This document shows positions 42,901 to 54,899 of a DNA stretch of 64,000 nt, piece by piece. Every line of letters begins with the position of its first letter. Position 1 is the first letter of the stretch. The notes under the pieces are model-generated. The model was not told where the DNA came from and made no database searches. It worked only from the letters and a program-made list of their open reading frames with translations. This DNA comes from Sphaerochaeta pleomorpha str. Grapes (lineage in GTDB: Bacteria; Spirochaetota; Spirochaetia; Sphaerochaetales; Sphaerochaetaceae), in NCBI RefSeq assembly GCF_000236685.1, contig NC_016633.1, positions 2,294,001-2,358,000 of the forward strand, written 5' to 3'. The position numbers and the translations under genes were made by a program.

Positions 42901-45900
42901 ATGAAGGAAATTCAGGATTTCGATAGCATTATGATAAAGCTGGCTTCGCCGGAGCAGATCAAGGATTGGTCGTACGGCGAGGTGAAGAAGCCCGAGACGA
43001 TTAATTACCGCACGCTTCGGCCCGAGAGGGATGGCTTGTTTTGTGAGAAGATTTTCGGAACTACCAAGGAATGGGAATGCTATTGCGGAAAGTTTAAATC
43101 TATCCGCTATAAGGGTGTCATTTGTGACCGGTGTGGTGTTGAAGTAACGAACACCAAGGTCAGACGTGAACGCATGGGACATATTACCCTTGCAGCCCCT
43201 GTTTCCCATATTTGGTATTACCGTTCTGTACCCTCGCGGATGAGCATGTTGCTGGATATTTCCCGCAACTCGTTGCAGAGCATTCTTTATTATGAGAAAT
43301 ATGTAGTTATCAATGCAGGCGATACCAATCTTAAGCTAAAGCAGCTCCTCAGTGAAGAGGAGTACTGGCTTGCACGCGATCAGTATGGTGATTCGTTTGA
43401 AGCAGGGATGGGTGCCGAGGCGGTTCGCAAACTTTTGACGAACCTTGACCTTGAGGAACTTTCCCGTGAGCTTCGCGAGCAGATGCGCCAGAAAGAAGAT
43501 AAGGCAGACAAGCGTTTGCTTAAGAGAATTGAGGTTTGTGAGAACTTCCGTGATAGCGGCAACCGCCCTGAATGGATGATCCTTACCGTAATTCCGGTCA
43601 TCCCACCGGATTTGCGGCCAATGGTTCAGCTAGATGGCGGACGTTTCGCAACCAGTGACCTCAATGACTTGTACCGAAGGGTCATCAACAGGAACAACAG
43701 GCTTGATCGTTTGGTCAAGCTCAATGCCCCTGACATCATCATCCGTAATGAAAAAAGGATGTTGCAGGAAGCTGTTGACGCATTGTTTGATAACTCAAAG
43801 AGAAAACGTGTGGTCAAGGGTGCTTCAAACAGGCCTCTGAAGAGTCTTTCCGATATGCTTAAAGGTAAGCAAGGCCGTTTCAGGCAGAACTTGCTTGGAA
43901 AGCGTGTCGACTATTCAGGGCGTTCCGTTATTGTTGTTGGTCCTGAATTGAGAATGCATCAGTGTGGTCTTCCTTCAAAGATGGCTTTGGAACTCTATAA
44001 GCCTTTCATTATGAAGAAGCTCGTACAAGATGGCGTTGTATATAACATCAAAAAGGCAAAGAGCCTTGTTGAAGAAGAGACCGATGCCGTATGGTCTATC
44101 CTTGATGATGTAGTTAAGGAGCACCCTGTTCTGCTGAACCGTGCGCCTACGTTGCACCGCCTTGGAATCCAGGCTTTCGATCCGGTTCTCGTTGACGGGA
44201 AGGCTATCAAATTGCATCCCCTCGTATGTCATGCCTACAATGCTGACTTCGACGGTGACCAGATGGCTGTTCACGTACCGCTAACCCATGCGGCCCAGCT
44301 GGAATGCTGGACCTTGATGCTCTCTGTAACGAACCTTCTCGACCCTGCTAACGGTAAACCGATTGTGTATCCTTCCCAGGACATGGTTCTTGGTATCAAC
44401 TACCTGACCAGGGAAATGAAGGGTGCTAAAGGTACCGGGCGTTTCTATGACAGTATTGGAGAGCTTGAAATGGCTATTGAGGCCGATGCTCTCTCGTATA
44501 ATGCCTTGATTCGTTATCGGTTCGCCGATGGCACAAAGGTTGAGACTACTCCCGGACGAGTAATCTTTAACTCTGTTCTTCCTGAAGGTGTTCCTTTCCA
44601 AAACGCCTGCCTTGGAGACAAAGAGCTTAAGAAGCTGATCGGGGATACGTTGAAAACAAGGGAAAACTCCCTTGCTGTCGAGATGCTCGATTCAATCAAG
44701 GATATTGGCTATAAATATGCTACCATCTTTGGTGCTACCATCGGTTTGTCCGACATGATTGTCCCTGATGCAAAGAAGGGCATGGTTGACAAAGCCAATG
44801 TCGAGCAGCAAAAGATTCTTGATCAGTATCGTCAGGGGCATATTACCCAGGATGAACGTTATAACCGTGTTATCGAGGTTTGGACCCAGACGAACGATGA
44901 GCTCACCGATGAGTTGATGAATGAACTGAAGAAGAGCCAGAACGGCTTCAATCCATTGTTCCTCATGGCTGACTCCGGTGCCCGTGGATCGAAGACACAG
45001 ATCAGGCAGCTTGGTGGTATGCGTGGATTGATGGCAAAGCCATCAGGCGACGTCATCGAGTTCCCTATCAAGTCCAACTTTAAGGAAGGACTTTCGATTA
45101 TCGAGTTCTTCATTTCCACGAACGGTGCCCGTAAGGGTCTTTCCGATACTGCTTTGAAGACCGCTGAGGCTGGTTACCTGACCCGTCGTTTGGTTGATAT
45201 CAGCCAGGACGTTGTCGTCAATGAAGAGGATTGTCATACTATCAATGGTATCTGGCGTTCCGCTATCAAGGACGGTGATGAAATTGTTGAGTCCCTTGCA
45301 GACCGTATTGTTGGTCGTTGCCCGGTAGAGGATGTCTTGCATCCGTTTACCCATGAGGTAATTGCCGAAGCGAATATTGAGATTTCTGAACCTGTGGCAA
45401 AACTTATTGAAGACGCTGGTGTTGAGAAGATCCTGCTCAGGACTGTATTGACCTGTGAGGCAAAACATGGTGTTTGTCAGAAATGTTATGGTCGAAACCT
45501 TGCCACCAATAGTTCTGTGGTTATCGGAGAGGCTGTCGGTATCATCGCCGCCCAGTCAATCGGTCAGCCCGGAACTCAGCTTACGATGCGTACGTTCCAC
45601 GTTGGTGGTACTGCTTCGACGAGTTCCGAGGAAAGCAAGCTGACGTTCAACTATCCGGTTGTTATCGGTTCGATTTCAGGAACTAGGGTTGTTCGTGTTT
45701 CTGACGGCTTGGATGTATTCACCCGTAAGGGGCATATCGAATATTTCCGTGTCAATGCAGAAATTATAAAAGGATCCTATGATGAACTGCTCGTTTCTGA
45801 CGGCTCGGTAGTGGGAAAAGGTACTCCTATCTATAAAAAAGATGGCGAGACCATCCTCTCCCTTGAAAATGGTTCTGTAAAGTTCCTTGACGGCAGACTG

Positions 45901-47184
45901 CTTCTGGTTGGTCACTCTACCTCGCAGGTTGTTAAGACTGGTTCAGAACTCCTGGTGAAATCAGGTCAGTTTGTTGACACCCAGACTCCCATTGTAACCT
46001 TTGACCCCTTCAGTGAGCCTGTTATTGCTGAAGAAGGTGGTTATACGAATTTCGTCGATATCAAATTGGGGACTACATTGATTGAAGAGGTCAATGAGGA
46101 AACCGGTAATATCGAGAAGAAGATTACTGAGCATAGCCTTGAATCTCTCCAGCCCCGCATTGAGATCACCTCACAGGAGCATGGAAAGGGTAGCACCCTT
46201 GCCGTGTATCTGTTACCTGGTGCTTCCTACTTGCAGGTTGAGGATAACGTTAAGGTTGAAAAGGGACATATCCTGGCAAAGCTTTTGAAAGAAGGTGTTA
46301 AAACCAAGGATATTACCGGTGGTCTTCCCCGAGTCGGGGAGTTGTTCGAGGCCCGTAGGCCCAGAAACAATACCATTTTGGCCCAAGTATCAGGTGTTGT
46401 CAGTTTTGGTCCAGTCGTAAAGGCAAAGCGCTCGGTTATCGTAAGGGATGCCTTCGGTCATGAGTACAAACACATGGTACCGATGGGGAAAAACCTTCTG
46501 GTTCGTGACGGAGACCCCGTTGAAGCGGCTGAACCCTTGTGTGACGGAGCGATTGATCCACATGATATCCTTGATATACTCGGTGAAAACGCATTGCAGT
46601 CATTCTTGGTCGATGAAGTCCAGGAAGTCTACCGGATGCAGGGTGTAGATATTAATGATAAGCACCTCGGTGTTATTGTCAGGCAGATGTTGCGTAAGGT
46701 TGAGATTGTCCATGTAGGCGATACCAATCTTATCCACGGGCAGCAGGTAGATAAGTTCCGTTTCTTTGAAGAAAACGAACGTGTTGTAACCGAAGGTGGT
46801 GAACCCGCTGTAGCCCGTCCTCTCCTGCTTGGTATTACCCGTGCCTCGTTGAGTATCGACTCCTTTATCTCGGCAGCCTCCTTCCAGGAGACTACCAAGG
46901 TCTTGACAAATGCGGCAATAGCTGGTAGTAAAGATGAGTTACGTGGTTTGAAAGAAAACGTAATTATTGGTCATCTGATCCCTGCTGGTACTGGTATGAA
47001 GAAGTACAGGGATGTAAAATTGAAGGACGAAGAGCTTCTTGCATTGCAACAAAAGGTTGATGCAGTGAAAGAATCAAGGCGTCAGGAAATGATTGATGAC
47101 GATGATTTTGACGTTGAAGAACTTGGTGATATGAAATCCGTAGGTGATGCGGTGGATGTGGACGATTCGTATGACGGAGAATAG
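42901..47184 (+). CDS. rpoC: RNA polymerase beta' subunit
   Basis: A 1427-residue subunit that carries the catalytic Mg: NADFDGD at residues 447-453 gives the three Asp ligands. The N-terminal zinc ribbon is [20 protein letters not shown], and the second zinc site is formed by Cys in the segment [17 protein letters not shown] with an upstream Cys. The bridge helix and trigger loop region ([21 protein letters not shown]) is conserved. It follows rpoB after 15 bases with an AGGAGAA site. The acidic C-terminal tail ([13 protein letters not shown] and after) is rich in Asp and Glu. Confidence 0.98.
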   Translation: MKEIQDFDSIMIKLASPEQIKDWSYGEVKKPETINYRTLRPERDGLFCEKIFGTTKEWECYCGKFKSIRYKGVICDRCGVEVTNTKVRRERMGHITLAAPVSHIWYYRSVPSRMSMLLDISRNSLQSILYYEKYVVINAGDTNLKLKQLLSEEEYWLARDQYGDSFEAGMGAEAVRKLLTNLDLEELSRELREQMRQKEDKADKRLLKRIEVCENFRDSGNRPEWMILTVIPVIPPDLRPMVQLDGGRFATSDLNDLYRRVINRNNRLDRLVKLNAPDIIIRNEKRMLQEAVDALFDNSKRKRVVKGASNRPLKSLSDMLKGKQGRFRQNLLGKRVDYSGRSVIVVGPELRMHQCGLPSKMALELYKPFIMKKLVQDGVVYNIKKAKSLVEEETDAVWSILDDVVKEHPVLLNRAPTLHRLGIQAFDPVLVDGKAIKLHPLVCHAYNADFDGDQMAVHVPLTHAAQLECWTLMLSVTNLLDPANGKPIVYPSQDMVLGINYLTREMKGAKGTGRFYDSIGELEMAIEADALSYNALIRYRFADGTKVETTPGRVIFNSVLPEGVPFQNACLGDKELKKLIGDTLKTRENSLAVEMLDSIKDIGYKYATIFGATIGLSDMIVPDAKKGMVDKANVEQQKILDQYRQGHITQDERYNRVIEVWTQTNDELTDELMNELKKSQNGFNPLFLMADSGARGSKTQIRQLGGMRGLMAKPSGDVIEFPIKSNFKEGLSIIEFFISTNGARKGLSDTALKTAEAGYLTRRLVDISQDVVVNEEDCHTINGIWRSAIKDGDEIVESLADRIVGRCPVEDVLHPFTHEVIAEANIEISEPVAKLIEDAGVEKILLRTVLTCEAKHGVCQKCYGRNLATNSSVVIGEAVGIIAAQSIGQPGTQLTMRTFHVGGTASTSSEESKLTFNYPVVIGSISGTRVVRVSDGLDVFTRKGHIEYFRVNAEIIKGSYDELLVSDGSVVGKGTPIYKKDGETILSLENGSVKFLDGRLLLVGHSTSQVVKTGSELLVKSGQFVDTQTPIVTFDPFSEPVIAEEGGYTNFVDIKLGTTLIEEVNEETGNIEKKITEHSLESLQPRIEITSQEHGKGSTLAVYLLPGASYLQVEDNVKVEKGHILAKLLKEGVKTKDITGGLPRVGELFEARRPRNNTILAQVSGVVSFGPVVKAKRSVIVRDAFGHEYKHMVPMGKNLLVRDGDPVEAAEPLCDGAIDPHDILDILGENALQSFLVDEVQEVYRMQGVDINDKHLGVIVRQMLRKVEIVHVGDTNLIHGQQVDKFRFFEENERVVTEGGEPAVARPLLLGITRASLSIDSFISAASFQETTKVLTNAAIAGSKDELRGLKENVIIGHLIPAGTGMKKYRDVKLKDEELLALQQKVDAVKESRRQEMIDDDDFDVEELGDMKSVGDAVDVDDSYDGE

Positions 47185-47188
47185 GTGT

Positions 47189-47295
47189 TTGCGCCTGTTG
47201 GCGCAACCTGTTTCGTTTGCATTCGTTGTATAACACGCCATTGCGTCCATGCTGGGTGCGGATTTTGAATAGATGTGCTGTCCGTTGGACGGCAC
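47189..47295 (+). other. Gap between rpoC and rpsL with two hairpins
   Basis: TTGCGCC/GGCGCAA with a TGTT loop (47189-47206) and GTGCTGTCC/GGACGGCAC with a GTT loop (47275-47295, one T-G pair) lie in the 171-base gap. Neither is followed by a T tract, so they are more likely processing or regulatory structures than terminators. No ORF is credible here. Confidence 0.45.
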
Positions 47296-47355
47296 AGGCC
47301 CCTGCTTTAGTGAGAAGTGGTGGACCAGACAATAAAAAGGGAGTGTGTCGATAAG

Positions 47356-47730
47356 ATGCCTACTATTAATCAGCTGATCAGAAAGGGAAGGAAGACTGTC
47401 GCTAATAAGACAAAATCCCCAGCCCTTGGCGGTTGTCCCCAGAAGCGCGGTGTTTGCACTAGGGTCATGACCGTTACCCCGAAGAAGCCTAACTCTGCTC
47501 TGAGAAAAGTCGCACGTGTGCGTCTTTCCAATGGAATTGAAGTAACAGCTTATATCCCCGGAATCGGACATAACCTCCAGGAACACTCAGTTGTGTTGTT
47601 GCGTGGTGGAAGGGTCAAGGACCTTCCCGGTGTTCGTTACCACATAGTCCGTGGTGCGAAAGATACCCTGGGTGTTGCCGATCGTAAGAGAAGCCGTTCC
47701 AAATACGGTGCCAAAAAGCCAAAAGCTTGA
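47356..47730 (+). CDS. rpsL: 30S ribosomal protein S12
   Basis: A 124-residue decoding-centre protein. The start at 47356 begins the conserved [13 protein letters not shown]; an in-frame ATG at 47317 would add 13 unconserved residues. The segments [26 protein letters not shown] and [14 protein letters not shown] carry the residues that contact 16S rRNA helices 18 and 44. The Lys positions linked to streptomycin response are unchanged. The GGGAG site is 12 bases from the ATG, a bit far. Confidence 0.98.
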   Translation: MPTINQLIRKGRKTVANKTKSPALGGCPQKRGVCTRVMTVTPKKPNSALRKVARVRLSNGIEVTAYIPGIGHNLQEHSVVLLRGGRVKDLPGVRYHIVRGAKDTLGVADRKRSRSKYGAKKPKA

Positions 47731-47741
47731 TAAGGGAGTAA

Positions 47742-48215
<474 letters not shown>

Positions 48216-48235
48216 GCCATTTGGTATTAAAAATG

Positions 48236-48266
48236 CCGGTTATCACCATACGATAACCGGTTTTTT
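48236..48266 (+). terminator. Terminator after rpsG
   Basis: CCGGTTATC and GATAACCGG form a perfect 9-bp stem with a short loop, followed by six T. It closes the rpsL-rpsG unit before the tuf promoter. Confidence 0.88.
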
Positions 48267-48296
48267 CTTTATCTTTATAGAATTACTGTGTATCGC

Positions 48297-48326
48297 TTGA
48301 CATGAAATCCCCTTTTCGCATATATT
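48297..48326 (+). promoter_or_regulatory. Promoter of the tuf-S10-spc-alpha transcript
   Basis: TTGACA (48297-48302), 18-base spacer, TATATT (48321-48326). It is the only strong promoter seen ahead of the ribosomal protein genes from rpsJ to rplQ. Confidence 0.75.
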
Positions 48327-48332
48327 GCAAAA

Positions 48333-48605
48333 GGTGTCCGCTATAGGCATGCCTATGCGGAACTATGTAGAGCCAAACCGATTATTGCTGGTGCAATGAT
48401 AAGGTGGTTTCAGGCAGTAAGAAGTTTTTTTTAAACTTATACTAAGTCGACAAGATGGTATGTACCATGCTTGCCGACCTCTGGAATCTCTTTTAACATT
48501 AGTATCCTCATATAATTAGTTTGTCTCATTAGAAATGGTAAAGGCTTTGTGCCTTTATGAGCACATATTAATTTTTTGATTGTGACAATTATAAAAAAGT
48601 CACAA
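48333..48605 (+). promoter_or_regulatory. Long structured leader of tuf
   Basis: About 280 bases without an ORF. Hairpins seen: CCGC-ATAGGC/GCCTAT-GCGG near 48338-48361; AAACC/GGTTT near 48375-48411 with a T8 run about 13 bases later (near 48425-48433); AAAGGC/GCCTTT near 48540-48556; and TTGTGAC/GTCACAA (48580-48605), whose 3' arm abuts the AGGAGG ribosome binding site. Such a leader could sense a ribosomal protein or EF-Tu level, but no known motif was recognised. Confidence 0.45.
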
Positions 48606-48615
48606 GGAGGAAATG

Positions 48616-49806
48616 ATGGCAAAAGAGAAATTTCAGAGGACGAAGCCGCACGTTAACGTAGGCACCATCGGCCACGTCGACCATGGTAAGACAACGCTTA
48701 CTGCTGCTATTACCATGCATTGTGCAAAGTTGTTCGGCGACAAAGCCCTTGCTTATGATGCGATCGACAACGCTCCGGAAGAGAAAGCACGTGGTATCAC
48801 GATTAATACCCGACACGTTGAGTACCAGTCCGTTAACAGGCACTATGCCCACGTTGACTGCCCGGGACATGCTGACTACATCAAGAACATGATCACTGGT
48901 GCTGCACAGATGGACGGAGCAATTATTGTTGTTGCTGCTACCGACGGTGCAATGGCCCAGACCAAAGAGCATTTGTTGCTCGCTCGCCAGGTTGGTGTTC
49001 CCTGTGTAATCGTATTTATCAATAAGTGTGACCAGGTAGACGATCCTGAACTGATCGACCTTGTTGAAGAAGAGATGCGCGACCTCTTGACCGAATATGG
49101 TTTTGACGGTGCAAATGCTCCTATCATCCGTGGTTCCGCTTATGAAGCCATGACCAATCCTGATGATCCTGAAAGCGTAAAATGTATCGACGAATTGCTC
49201 GATGCGATGGATAATTATATCCCACTTCCTGAGCGTGCCGTTGACTTGCCCTTCTTGATGCCAATCGAAGACATTTTCTCCATCTCCGGTCGTGGTACCG
49301 TTGTTACTGGACGTATCGAACGCGGTATTGTTCATATCAACGATCCAGTATCCATCATCGGTATTAAGGACACAAGAGATTCTGTTTGTACTGGTATCGA
49401 AATGTTTAACAAGCTCCTTGACGAAGGTCAGGCTGGTGATAACATTGGTGCTCTTCTCCGCGGTGTTGACAAGAAAGACGTTGTGCGTGGCCAGGTTCTG
49501 GCTAAGCCAAAGTCCATCAACCCCCACCAGAAGTTCATTGGTACTGTATATGTACTGAGCAAGGACGAAGGTGGCCGTCACTCACCGTTCTTCAGTGGCT
49601 ATCGCCCACAGTTCTATTTCAGAACTACAGACATTACTGGTACCGTAACGTTGCCCGAAGGCAAGCAGATGATTCTGCCTGGGGACCACACTACTATCAA
49701 TGTCGAGCTGATTCACCCTGTTGCAATGGACAAAGGACTCCGCTTCGCTATTCGTGAAGGTGGTAGGACTGTTGCTTCCGGCCAGGTAACTGAAATCGCC
49801 GAATAA
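48616..49806 (+). CDS. tuf: Elongation factor Tu
   Basis: A 396-residue GTPase that brings aminoacyl-tRNA to the ribosome. G1 is GHVDHGKT, G2 is GITIN, G3 is DCPGHADY and G4 is NKCD. Domains II and III follow at normal length. The segment [12 protein letters not shown] differs from the more common ATDGPMPQTREH. ATG codons at 48613 and 48616 are adjacent; the second has the better distance to AGGAGG and gives the usual MAKEKF. It is the first gene of the S10 cluster here, with rpsJ 65 bases downstream. Confidence 0.98.
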   Translation: MAKEKFQRTKPHVNVGTIGHVDHGKTTLTAAITMHCAKLFGDKALAYDAIDNAPEEKARGITINTRHVEYQSVNRHYAHVDCPGHADYIKNMITGAAQMDGAIIVVAATDGAMAQTKEHLLLARQVGVPCVIVFINKCDQVDDPELIDLVEEEMRDLLTEYGFDGANAPIIRGSAYEAMTNPDDPESVKCIDELLDAMDNYIPLPERAVDLPFLMPIEDIFSISGRGTVVTGRIERGIVHINDPVSIIGIKDTRDSVCTGIEMFNKLLDEGQAGDNIGALLRGVDKKDVVRGQVLAKPKSINPHQKFIGTVYVLSKDEGGRHSPFFSGYRPQFYFRTTDITGTVTLPEGKQMILPGDHTTINVELIHPVAMDKGLRFAIREGGRTVASGQVTEIAE

Positions 49807-49871
49807 TTCTGTTGACGAATGTCTTGCCAACATCTGTTGGATGCTGGCAAGGCCCGTTTTTTGGAGGAATA

Positions 49872-50180
49872 ATGGCTAAAGAAAGAATTCGGGTTAGGTT
49901 GAGAGGTTTTGATATTGAGCTTGTTGAACAGAGCTCAAAAGCAATCGTAGATACTGTTGTCAGGGCCGGCGCTACTGTCTCTGGTCCTGTACCTCTCCCG
50001 ACTCGTGTCAATAAGTACACTGTCCTGAGATCGCCCTTTGTCAATAAAAAGTCTCGTGAACAGTTCGAGATGAGAACCCACAAAAGGTTGATTGACATTT
50101 TGGATCCTACATCGAAAGTCATGGATGCCCTCATGAAGCTTGAGCTCCCTGCTGGTGTGGATGTAGAGATTAAACAGTAA
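49872..50180 (+). CDS. rpsJ: 30S ribosomal protein S10
   Basis: A 102-residue protein of the 30S head, also the NusG/NusB partner in antitermination. The start at 49872 (after TTGGAGGAAT) gives the conserved [20 protein letters not shown]; an in-frame ATG at 49812 lies within the tuf-rpsJ gap. The extended loop ([42 protein letters not shown] in parts) is normal. It heads the S10 set. Confidence 0.98.
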   Translation: MAKERIRVRLRGFDIELVEQSSKAIVDTVVRAGATVSGPVPLPTRVNKYTVLRSPFVNKKSREQFEMRTHKRLIDILDPTSKVMDALMKLELPAGVDVEIKQ

Positions 50181-50197
50181 GAGAGTTGAGGTAAGAG

Positions 50198-50818
50198 ATG
50201 TTAGGGCTTATCGGCAAAAAAGTTGGAATGACACAGGTGTTTGATGCGCAAGGCAGACTTACACCCGTGACGGTTATAAGAATTGAGGGCAATGTTGTTG
50301 TCGCAGACCGAACTGAAGAGAAGAATGGCTACAAAGCCGCAGTACTCGGTTCCGTTGACAAGAAAAAAAGCACTGTCACCAAGCCGTATGCTGGCCAGTT
50401 CGAAGGAATTTGCGAACCGAAGCAGCATGTAATAGAGTTCCGTAACTATGAAAAAGAAGTTACGGTCGGCGAAGTGTTGGGCGTGGATATATTTAAGGAC
50501 ATCTCATTTGTAGATGTCACTGGGACTTCTAAAGGTAAAGGTTTCGCCGGTGGTATGAAGCGTCACAACTTCTCTGGTGGACGTGCAACCCACGGTTCTA
50601 AGTTCCACCGTGACATCGGTGGTACTGCAATGTCATCTACTCCTGGTCGTACATTTAAAGGCCACAATATGGCTGGCCGTATGGGTACTGAGAAGACGAC
50701 AATTCAGAACCTGAAAGTCGTCAGGGTCGATGAAGAGATGCAGGTCCTTATGGTAAGGGGAGCAATCCCTGGTCCCTCCCAGAGTGTCGTCATCGTCAAG
50801 AAAGCGATAAAGAAGTAG
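50198..50818 (+). CDS. rplC: 50S ribosomal protein L3
   Basis: A 206-residue early assembly protein near the peptidyl transferase centre. [16 protein letters not shown] at the start and the long loop [20 protein letters not shown], with [16 protein letters not shown] after it, are hallmarks. Gap to rpsJ is 17 bases. Confidence 0.98.
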   Translation: MLGLIGKKVGMTQVFDAQGRLTPVTVIRIEGNVVVADRTEEKNGYKAAVLGSVDKKKSTVTKPYAGQFEGICEPKQHVIEFRNYEKEVTVGEVLGVDIFKDISFVDVTGTSKGKGFAGGMKRHNFSGGRATHGSKFHRDIGGTAMSSTPGRTFKGHNMAGRMGTEKTTIQNLKVVRVDEEMQVLMVRGAIPGPSQSVVIVKKAIKK

Positions 50819-50829
50819 GGGCGAGAGAT

Positions 50830-51459
50830 ATGGAAACCAAAGTCTTTTCTATCGAAGGCAAAGAAGTTAGAACGATTGAGTTGAATGACCTGGTATTTAA
50901 CAGGGAAGTCAGCGATGGGTCTATCTACTATGCCGTAAATAATGAGCTTGCAAACCGCCGCGTCGGTACTGCATGCACGAAGGGTCGCGCTGAAGTCAAT
51001 TACAGCAATACCAAGCCTTACAAACAGAAAGGCACAGGTAATGCTCGTGCTGGTGACAAGAAGTCCCCTGTTTGGGTCGGTGGTGGTACCGTATTTGGAC
51101 CAAAACCGCGTGACTATAGTTACGTCCTTCCCAAGAAGGTGAAACGTCTTGCGATGAAGAGCCTTCTTTCCCTGGGAATCCAGGAAGAGCGCCTTGTGGT
51201 TGTTGAAGATTTCTCACCGGAATCTGGCAAAACAAGGGATCTTGCTTCTATCGTTGAGAACTTTGTCAAGGATAGGACCAGAACGATTCTCATCCTCAAG
51301 GATGACGATGTAATGATGCGCCGTGCTGCGAAAAATATTCCGTACCTGCACGTCCTTTCTTACAATAGGCTTTCCGCAAAGGAACTCCTGTATGGAAGAA
51401 AGGTCTTGGTTCTGGAAACCGCCGCAAAGAATCTTAACGATTTCTACGGCGACAAATAA
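50830..51459 (+). CDS. rplD: 50S ribosomal protein L4
   Basis: A 209-residue protein lining the exit tunnel. The loop [35 protein letters not shown] is conserved (given as a run of its parts: [25 protein letters not shown]). In E. coli L4 represses the S10 operon; no equivalent leader hairpin is seen directly before rpsJ, though the tuf leader could serve. Confidence 0.98.
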   Translation: METKVFSIEGKEVRTIELNDLVFNREVSDGSIYYAVNNELANRRVGTACTKGRAEVNYSNTKPYKQKGTGNARAGDKKSPVWVGGGTVFGPKPRDYSYVLPKKVKRLAMKSLLSLGIQEERLVVVEDFSPESGKTRDLASIVENFVKDRTRTILILKDDDVMMRRAAKNIPYLHVLSYNRLSAKELLYGRKVLVLETAAKNLNDFYGDK

Positions 51460-51470
51460 GGGGACCGGAT

Positions 51471-51773
51471 ATGAGAGCAGACCAAGTAATCATTGAACCC
51501 GTCTTGAGTGAGAAATCAAATATCGCTCGCGAAGGGGAAACAAAGAAATACACGTTCAAAGTTCACAAGGATAGTAATAAATTCCAGATTATGGCAGCTA
51601 TTAAAGAGCTGTTCCAGGTTGAACCTGTGAAGTGTAATGTTATGATCGTAAAAGGCAAGCCAAAATATTCACGCGGAAAGGGTGGCAACATCCTTGGCAA
51701 TACCGGTGATTGGAAGAAGGCTGTCGTAACCCTGGCCAAGGGTGATACCATCCAGGCCATCGAAGGCGTATAA
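51471..51773 (+). CDS. rplW: 50S ribosomal protein L23
   Basis: A 100-residue protein at the tunnel exit, where trigger factor and SRP dock. Motifs: [26 protein letters not shown] and [14 protein letters not shown]. It starts 11 bases after rplD. Confidence 0.97.
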   Translation: MRADQVIIEPVLSEKSNIAREGETKKYTFKVHKDSNKFQIMAAIKELFQVEPVKCNVMIVKGKPKYSRGKGGNILGNTGDWKKAVVTLAKGDTIQAIEGV

Positions 51774-51787
51774 GGAGAAGTTGGAAA

Positions 51788-52612
51788 ATGGCTCTTAAAT
51801 CTTACAAGCCAAATACTCCCGGCCTTCGCCAGAAGACCACATTGGTCTTCAGCGAGCTGACTGCCAGCAAGCCTGAGAAGTCACTTACTACCGGTCTGAG
51901 CAAAAAGGCTGGACGTGATACCTTTGGGCGCATCAGCGTTCGCCGTAGAGGCGGTGGCCACAAACGTGCTTATCGAGTAATCGATTTCAAGCGTGACAAA
52001 TATGGTATTCCAGGTGTCGTCAAGACTATCGAATACGATCCGAACCGCAGTGCTAACATTGCATTGGTATTTTATGCCGATGGTGAAAAGCGCTACATGA
52101 TTGCCCCTAAAGGCATGACTGTCGGTACCTCGGTTATTTCCGGACCGACTGCCCCTCTTTCCAGCGGAAATGCTCTTCCTTTGAAGAACATTCCCCTTGG
52201 GTTGATGGTTCACAATGTTGAGCTTACTCTTGGCAGAGGCGGACAGCTTGTTCGTTCAGCTGGTTTGGGTGCAACTGTAGTGGCCAAGGAAGGTGACTAT
52301 GTCACACTCCGCCTCCCCTCAGGTGAAATGCGCATGGTGTTCGGTGAGTGCTACGCTACCCTTGGGCAGCTTGGTAATGAAGATCACATGAATGTTAGCC
52401 TTGGTAAAGCCGGTGCAAGCCGTCACTTGGGAAGAAGGCCTAAGGTTCGTGGTGTCGCTATGAACCCTGTCGATCACCCCCATGGTGGTGGTGAAGGTAA
52501 GACTGCAGCTGGACGGAACCCGGTAACCCCATGGGGCAAGCCGACCAAGGGTGGAAAAACCCGTTCCAAGAAAAAACCTTCCGGTGCATTCATCCTTAAG
52601 AAGCGGAAGTAG
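51788..52612 (+). CDS. rplB: 50S ribosomal protein L2
   Basis: A 274-residue protein needed for subunit joining and peptidyl transfer. The C-terminal [18 protein letters not shown] holds the conserved His near the catalytic centre, and [23 protein letters not shown] near the N-terminus binds rRNA. Ends in the typical basic tail. Confidence 0.98.
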   Translation: MALKSYKPNTPGLRQKTTLVFSELTASKPEKSLTTGLSKKAGRDTFGRISVRRRGGGHKRAYRVIDFKRDKYGIPGVVKTIEYDPNRSANIALVFYADGEKRYMIAPKGMTVGTSVISGPTAPLSSGNALPLKNIPLGLMVHNVELTLGRGGQLVRSAGLGATVVAKEGDYVTLRLPSGEMRMVFGECYATLGQLGNEDHMNVSLGKAGASRHLGRRPKVRGVAMNPVDHPHGGGEGKTAAGRNPVTPWGKPTKGGKTRSKKKPSGAFILKKRK

Positions 52613-52621
52613 GAGTAGAAA

Positions 52622-52897
52622 GTGGCAAGATCAATCAAAAAAGGTCCTTTTATTGAGAAGAAACTTTATAAAAGGATTCAGGAGTCTCTTAAGACTAATC
52701 AGAAGCAGATGATCAAGACTTATTCCCGCTGTTCTACGATCATCCCTGAAATGGTAGGATTCACGATTTCCGTTTATAACGGGAAAACCTGGATTCCAGT
52801 GTTCGTGACTGAGAATCTGGTCGGACATAAACTCGGCGAGTTTTCACCCACCAGAATTTTCCGCGGTCACTCAGTTTCCGACAAGAAGGTTGGTTAA
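52622..52897 (+). CDS. rpsS: 30S ribosomal protein S19
   Basis: A 91-residue head protein with [13 protein letters not shown] at the start and [17 protein letters not shown] near the end. The start codon is GTG, 10 bases after an AGGAG site inside the rplB end. Confidence 0.97.
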   Translation: MARSIKKGPFIEKKLYKRIQESLKTNQKQMIKTYSRCSTIIPEMVGFTISVYNGKTWIPVFVTENLVGHKLGEFSPTRIFRGHSVSDKKVG

Positions 52898-52902
52898 TCG
52901 AG

Positions 52903-53277
52903 ATGGGTAGAATGATGGAAGAAAAAAAAGGTTATTCAGCAACTGCAAAGTATCTGATGATTGCTCCTTCAAAGGTTAGGCCTGTAGCTAATCTTGTTAG
53001 GAATAAGTCATATGCCCAGGCTGTTGCTATCCTTGAGGCGATGCCCCAGAAAGGGTCTCACCTGATTCTCAAGGTTTTACAGTCAGCTTGTGCCAATGCA
53101 CTTGATCAGAACAAGAAGCTTGATGAAGAGAACCTTGTGGTCAAGGAATTGCAGGTTAACGAGGGCCCGAGACTCAAGAGAGTTTGGCCGAGATCCCATG
53201 GGAGACGTGATATTCTCCTCAGGAGGATGTCACACATTACCGTCGTTGTTGACGAAAAAGCAAGCGTGAGGGAATAA
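52903..53277 (+). CDS. rplV: 50S ribosomal protein L22
   Basis: A 124-residue tunnel protein; ATAKYLMIAPSKVRPVANLVR and the beta-hairpin GPRLKRVWPRSHGRRDILLRR are conserved. Three ATG codons are close together (52903, 52912, 52915); the first is given, but either later one would leave a complete protein. No strong ribosome binding site precedes any of them. Confidence 0.96.
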   Translation: MGRMMEEKKGYSATAKYLMIAPSKVRPVANLVRNKSYAQAVAILEAMPQKGSHLILKVLQSACANALDQNKKLDEENLVVKELQVNEGPRLKRVWPRSHGRRDILLRRMSHITVVVDEKASVRE

Positions 53278-53985
53278 ATGGGCCAGAAAGTAAATCCGAT
53301 TGGACTCCGCCTTGGAATCAACAAGACCTGGAAGTCCAAATGGTATGTAGATCCCCGGGAATATGCAGATACTCTGCACGAAGACCTTAAGCTGCGCAAG
53401 GCTTTGCTTGGGTGCCCAGAGGTTCAGGGTGCTGAGATTTCAGATGTTGAATTCATCCGTAAACCACAGCGCATTACTATCGTGATCACCACTAGTCGCC
53501 CTGGTATCATTATTGGTAGCAAGGGAGCTAATGTCGAAAAGCTTGGAGCAAGACTCCAGAAGCTTTCAGACAAGAAAGTGCAGATCAAGATTAAAGAAAT
53601 CAAGAAACCTGAGGCTGATGCCCAGTTGATTGCTTCTAATGTTGCAAAACAGCTTGTTGCTCGTGGTTCTTTCCGCAGAGCAATGAAGATGGCAGTAACA
53701 AAAGCAATGCAGAGCGGTGCCCAGGGTGTCAAGATCAGATGCTCAGGTCGTATCGGCGGTGCTGAAATAGCTCGCTCCGAATGGATGAAGGAAGGACGTG
53801 TTCCTCTTCATACTCTCAGAAGCGACATTGATTATGGATTTGTAACTGCACACACATCCTTTGGTGCCATTGGCGTTAAAGTATGGGTTTTCAACGGTGA
53901 AATCTATGAGCATGCAATCAAAGAAGACGCTGGTGGGCTCGTTAGAAAGCCTTCAAAGACCGAAGGCGTTGAGGCAAGGAGTTAG
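53278..53985 (+). CDS. rpsC: 30S ribosomal protein S3
   Basis: A 235-residue protein at the mRNA entry with helicase function. The N-terminal KH domain has TSRPGIIIGSKGANVEKL; the C-terminal domain has RCSGRIGGAEIARSEWMKEGRVPLHTLR. Its ATG follows the rplV stop without any gap. Confidence 0.98.
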   Translation: MGQKVNPIGLRLGINKTWKSKWYVDPREYADTLHEDLKLRKALLGCPEVQGAEISDVEFIRKPQRITIVITTSRPGIIIGSKGANVEKLGARLQKLSDKKVQIKIKEIKKPEADAQLIASNVAKQLVARGSFRRAMKMAVTKAMQSGAQGVKIRCSGRIGGAEIARSEWMKEGRVPLHTLRSDIDYGFVTAHTSFGAIGVKVWVFNGEIYEHAIKEDAGGLVRKPSKTEGVEARS

Positions 53986-53991
53986 TAGGCC

Positions 53992-54408
53992 ATGCTTAGT
54001 CCAAAAAGAGTAAAATACAGAAAAAAGCAGCGTGGTACCACTGATGGTGTTGCCCACCGTGGTAATACGATCGCATTTGGTGAATTTGCCTTGATGGCAC
54101 TTGAACCCAAGTGGATTACCAACCGCCAGATTGAAGCTGCCCGTATTGCAATGACCCGTCACATTAAGCGTGGTGGTAAGGTATGGATCAGGATTTTCCC
54201 TGATATGCCGTATACCAAGAAACCCGCTGAAACCAGACAGGGTAATGGTAAGGGTGCCCCTGAAGGCTGGGTAGCTGTGGTCAAGACTGGAGCTGTCATG
54301 TTTGAAATGGGCGGCGTCAGTGAAGATTTGGCTCGTGAGGCACTTGCCCTCGCAGCGTCAAAACTTCCGATCAAGACGAGATTTGTCGTCAGAAGGGATG
54401 TGGAGTAA
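53992..54408 (+). CDS. rplP: 50S ribosomal protein L16
   Basis: A 138-residue protein beside the A-site tRNA elbow: [64 protein letters not shown] (in pieces) and the GVAV-like [14 protein letters not shown] are conserved. rpsC ends 6 bases earlier. Confidence 0.98.
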   Translation: MLSPKRVKYRKKQRGTTDGVAHRGNTIAFGEFALMALEPKWITNRQIEAARIAMTRHIKRGGKVWIRIFPDMPYTKKPAETRQGNGKGAPEGWVAVVKTGAVMFEMGGVSEDLAREALALAASKLPIKTRFVVRRDVE

Positions 54409-54411
54409 ATT

Positions 54412-54618
54412 ATGAAGAATTCATATAAAGATTTAACCCTTGACGAACTGGTTGAGAAGAAAGAACAACTCCATAAGGAGTATCTCAACCTTCGGATGGG
54501 AAGAGTTCTCGGGCATGTCGAAAATCCGCTTGCTGTTCGTACAACAAAGAGGAATATCGCTCGCGTGAACACCCTCATCCACGAATATGCCCTCGGAATT
54601 CGGAAAGCAGCTAACTAA
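54412..54618 (+). CDS. rpmC: 50S ribosomal protein L29
   Basis: A 68-residue helical hairpin at the tunnel exit, with the family pattern [21 protein letters not shown] and the C-terminal [14 protein letters not shown]. Confidence 0.96.
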   Translation: MKNSYKDLTLDELVEKKEQLHKEYLNLRMGRVLGHVENPLAVRTTKRNIARVNTLIHEYALGIRKAAN

Positions 54619-54632
54619 GGGAGCGCGATTAG

Positions 54633-54884
54633 ATGGAAACGAATAAAAAGAGTTTTACTGGACAGGTGGTCAGTGATAAGATGGAAAAGACCATTGTTGT
54701 CGCCATCTCCTCAAGAAGGCTGCACCCCCTGTACAAGAAGTATGTGACTTCCACCAAAAAGGTGAAGGCGCATGATGAGAAAAACGAGGCCAATATCGGT
54801 GACACTGTTCGTGTTGTTGAATGCCGCCACATCAGCAAAGACAAGTGCTGGCGTCTCGTTCAGATTGTCGAGCGTGCTCGGTAA
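54633..54884 (+). CDS. rpsQ: 30S ribosomal protein S17
   Basis: An 83-residue OB-fold protein: FTGQVVSDKMEKTIVVAISSR, HPLYKKYV and GDTVRVVECRHISKDKCWRL match the family. Confidence 0.97.
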   Translation: METNKKSFTGQVVSDKMEKTIVVAISSRRLHPLYKKYVTSTKKVKAHDEKNEANIGDTVRVVECRHISKDKCWRLVQIVERAR

Positions 54885-54899
54885 ACCAGGAGAGACGTT

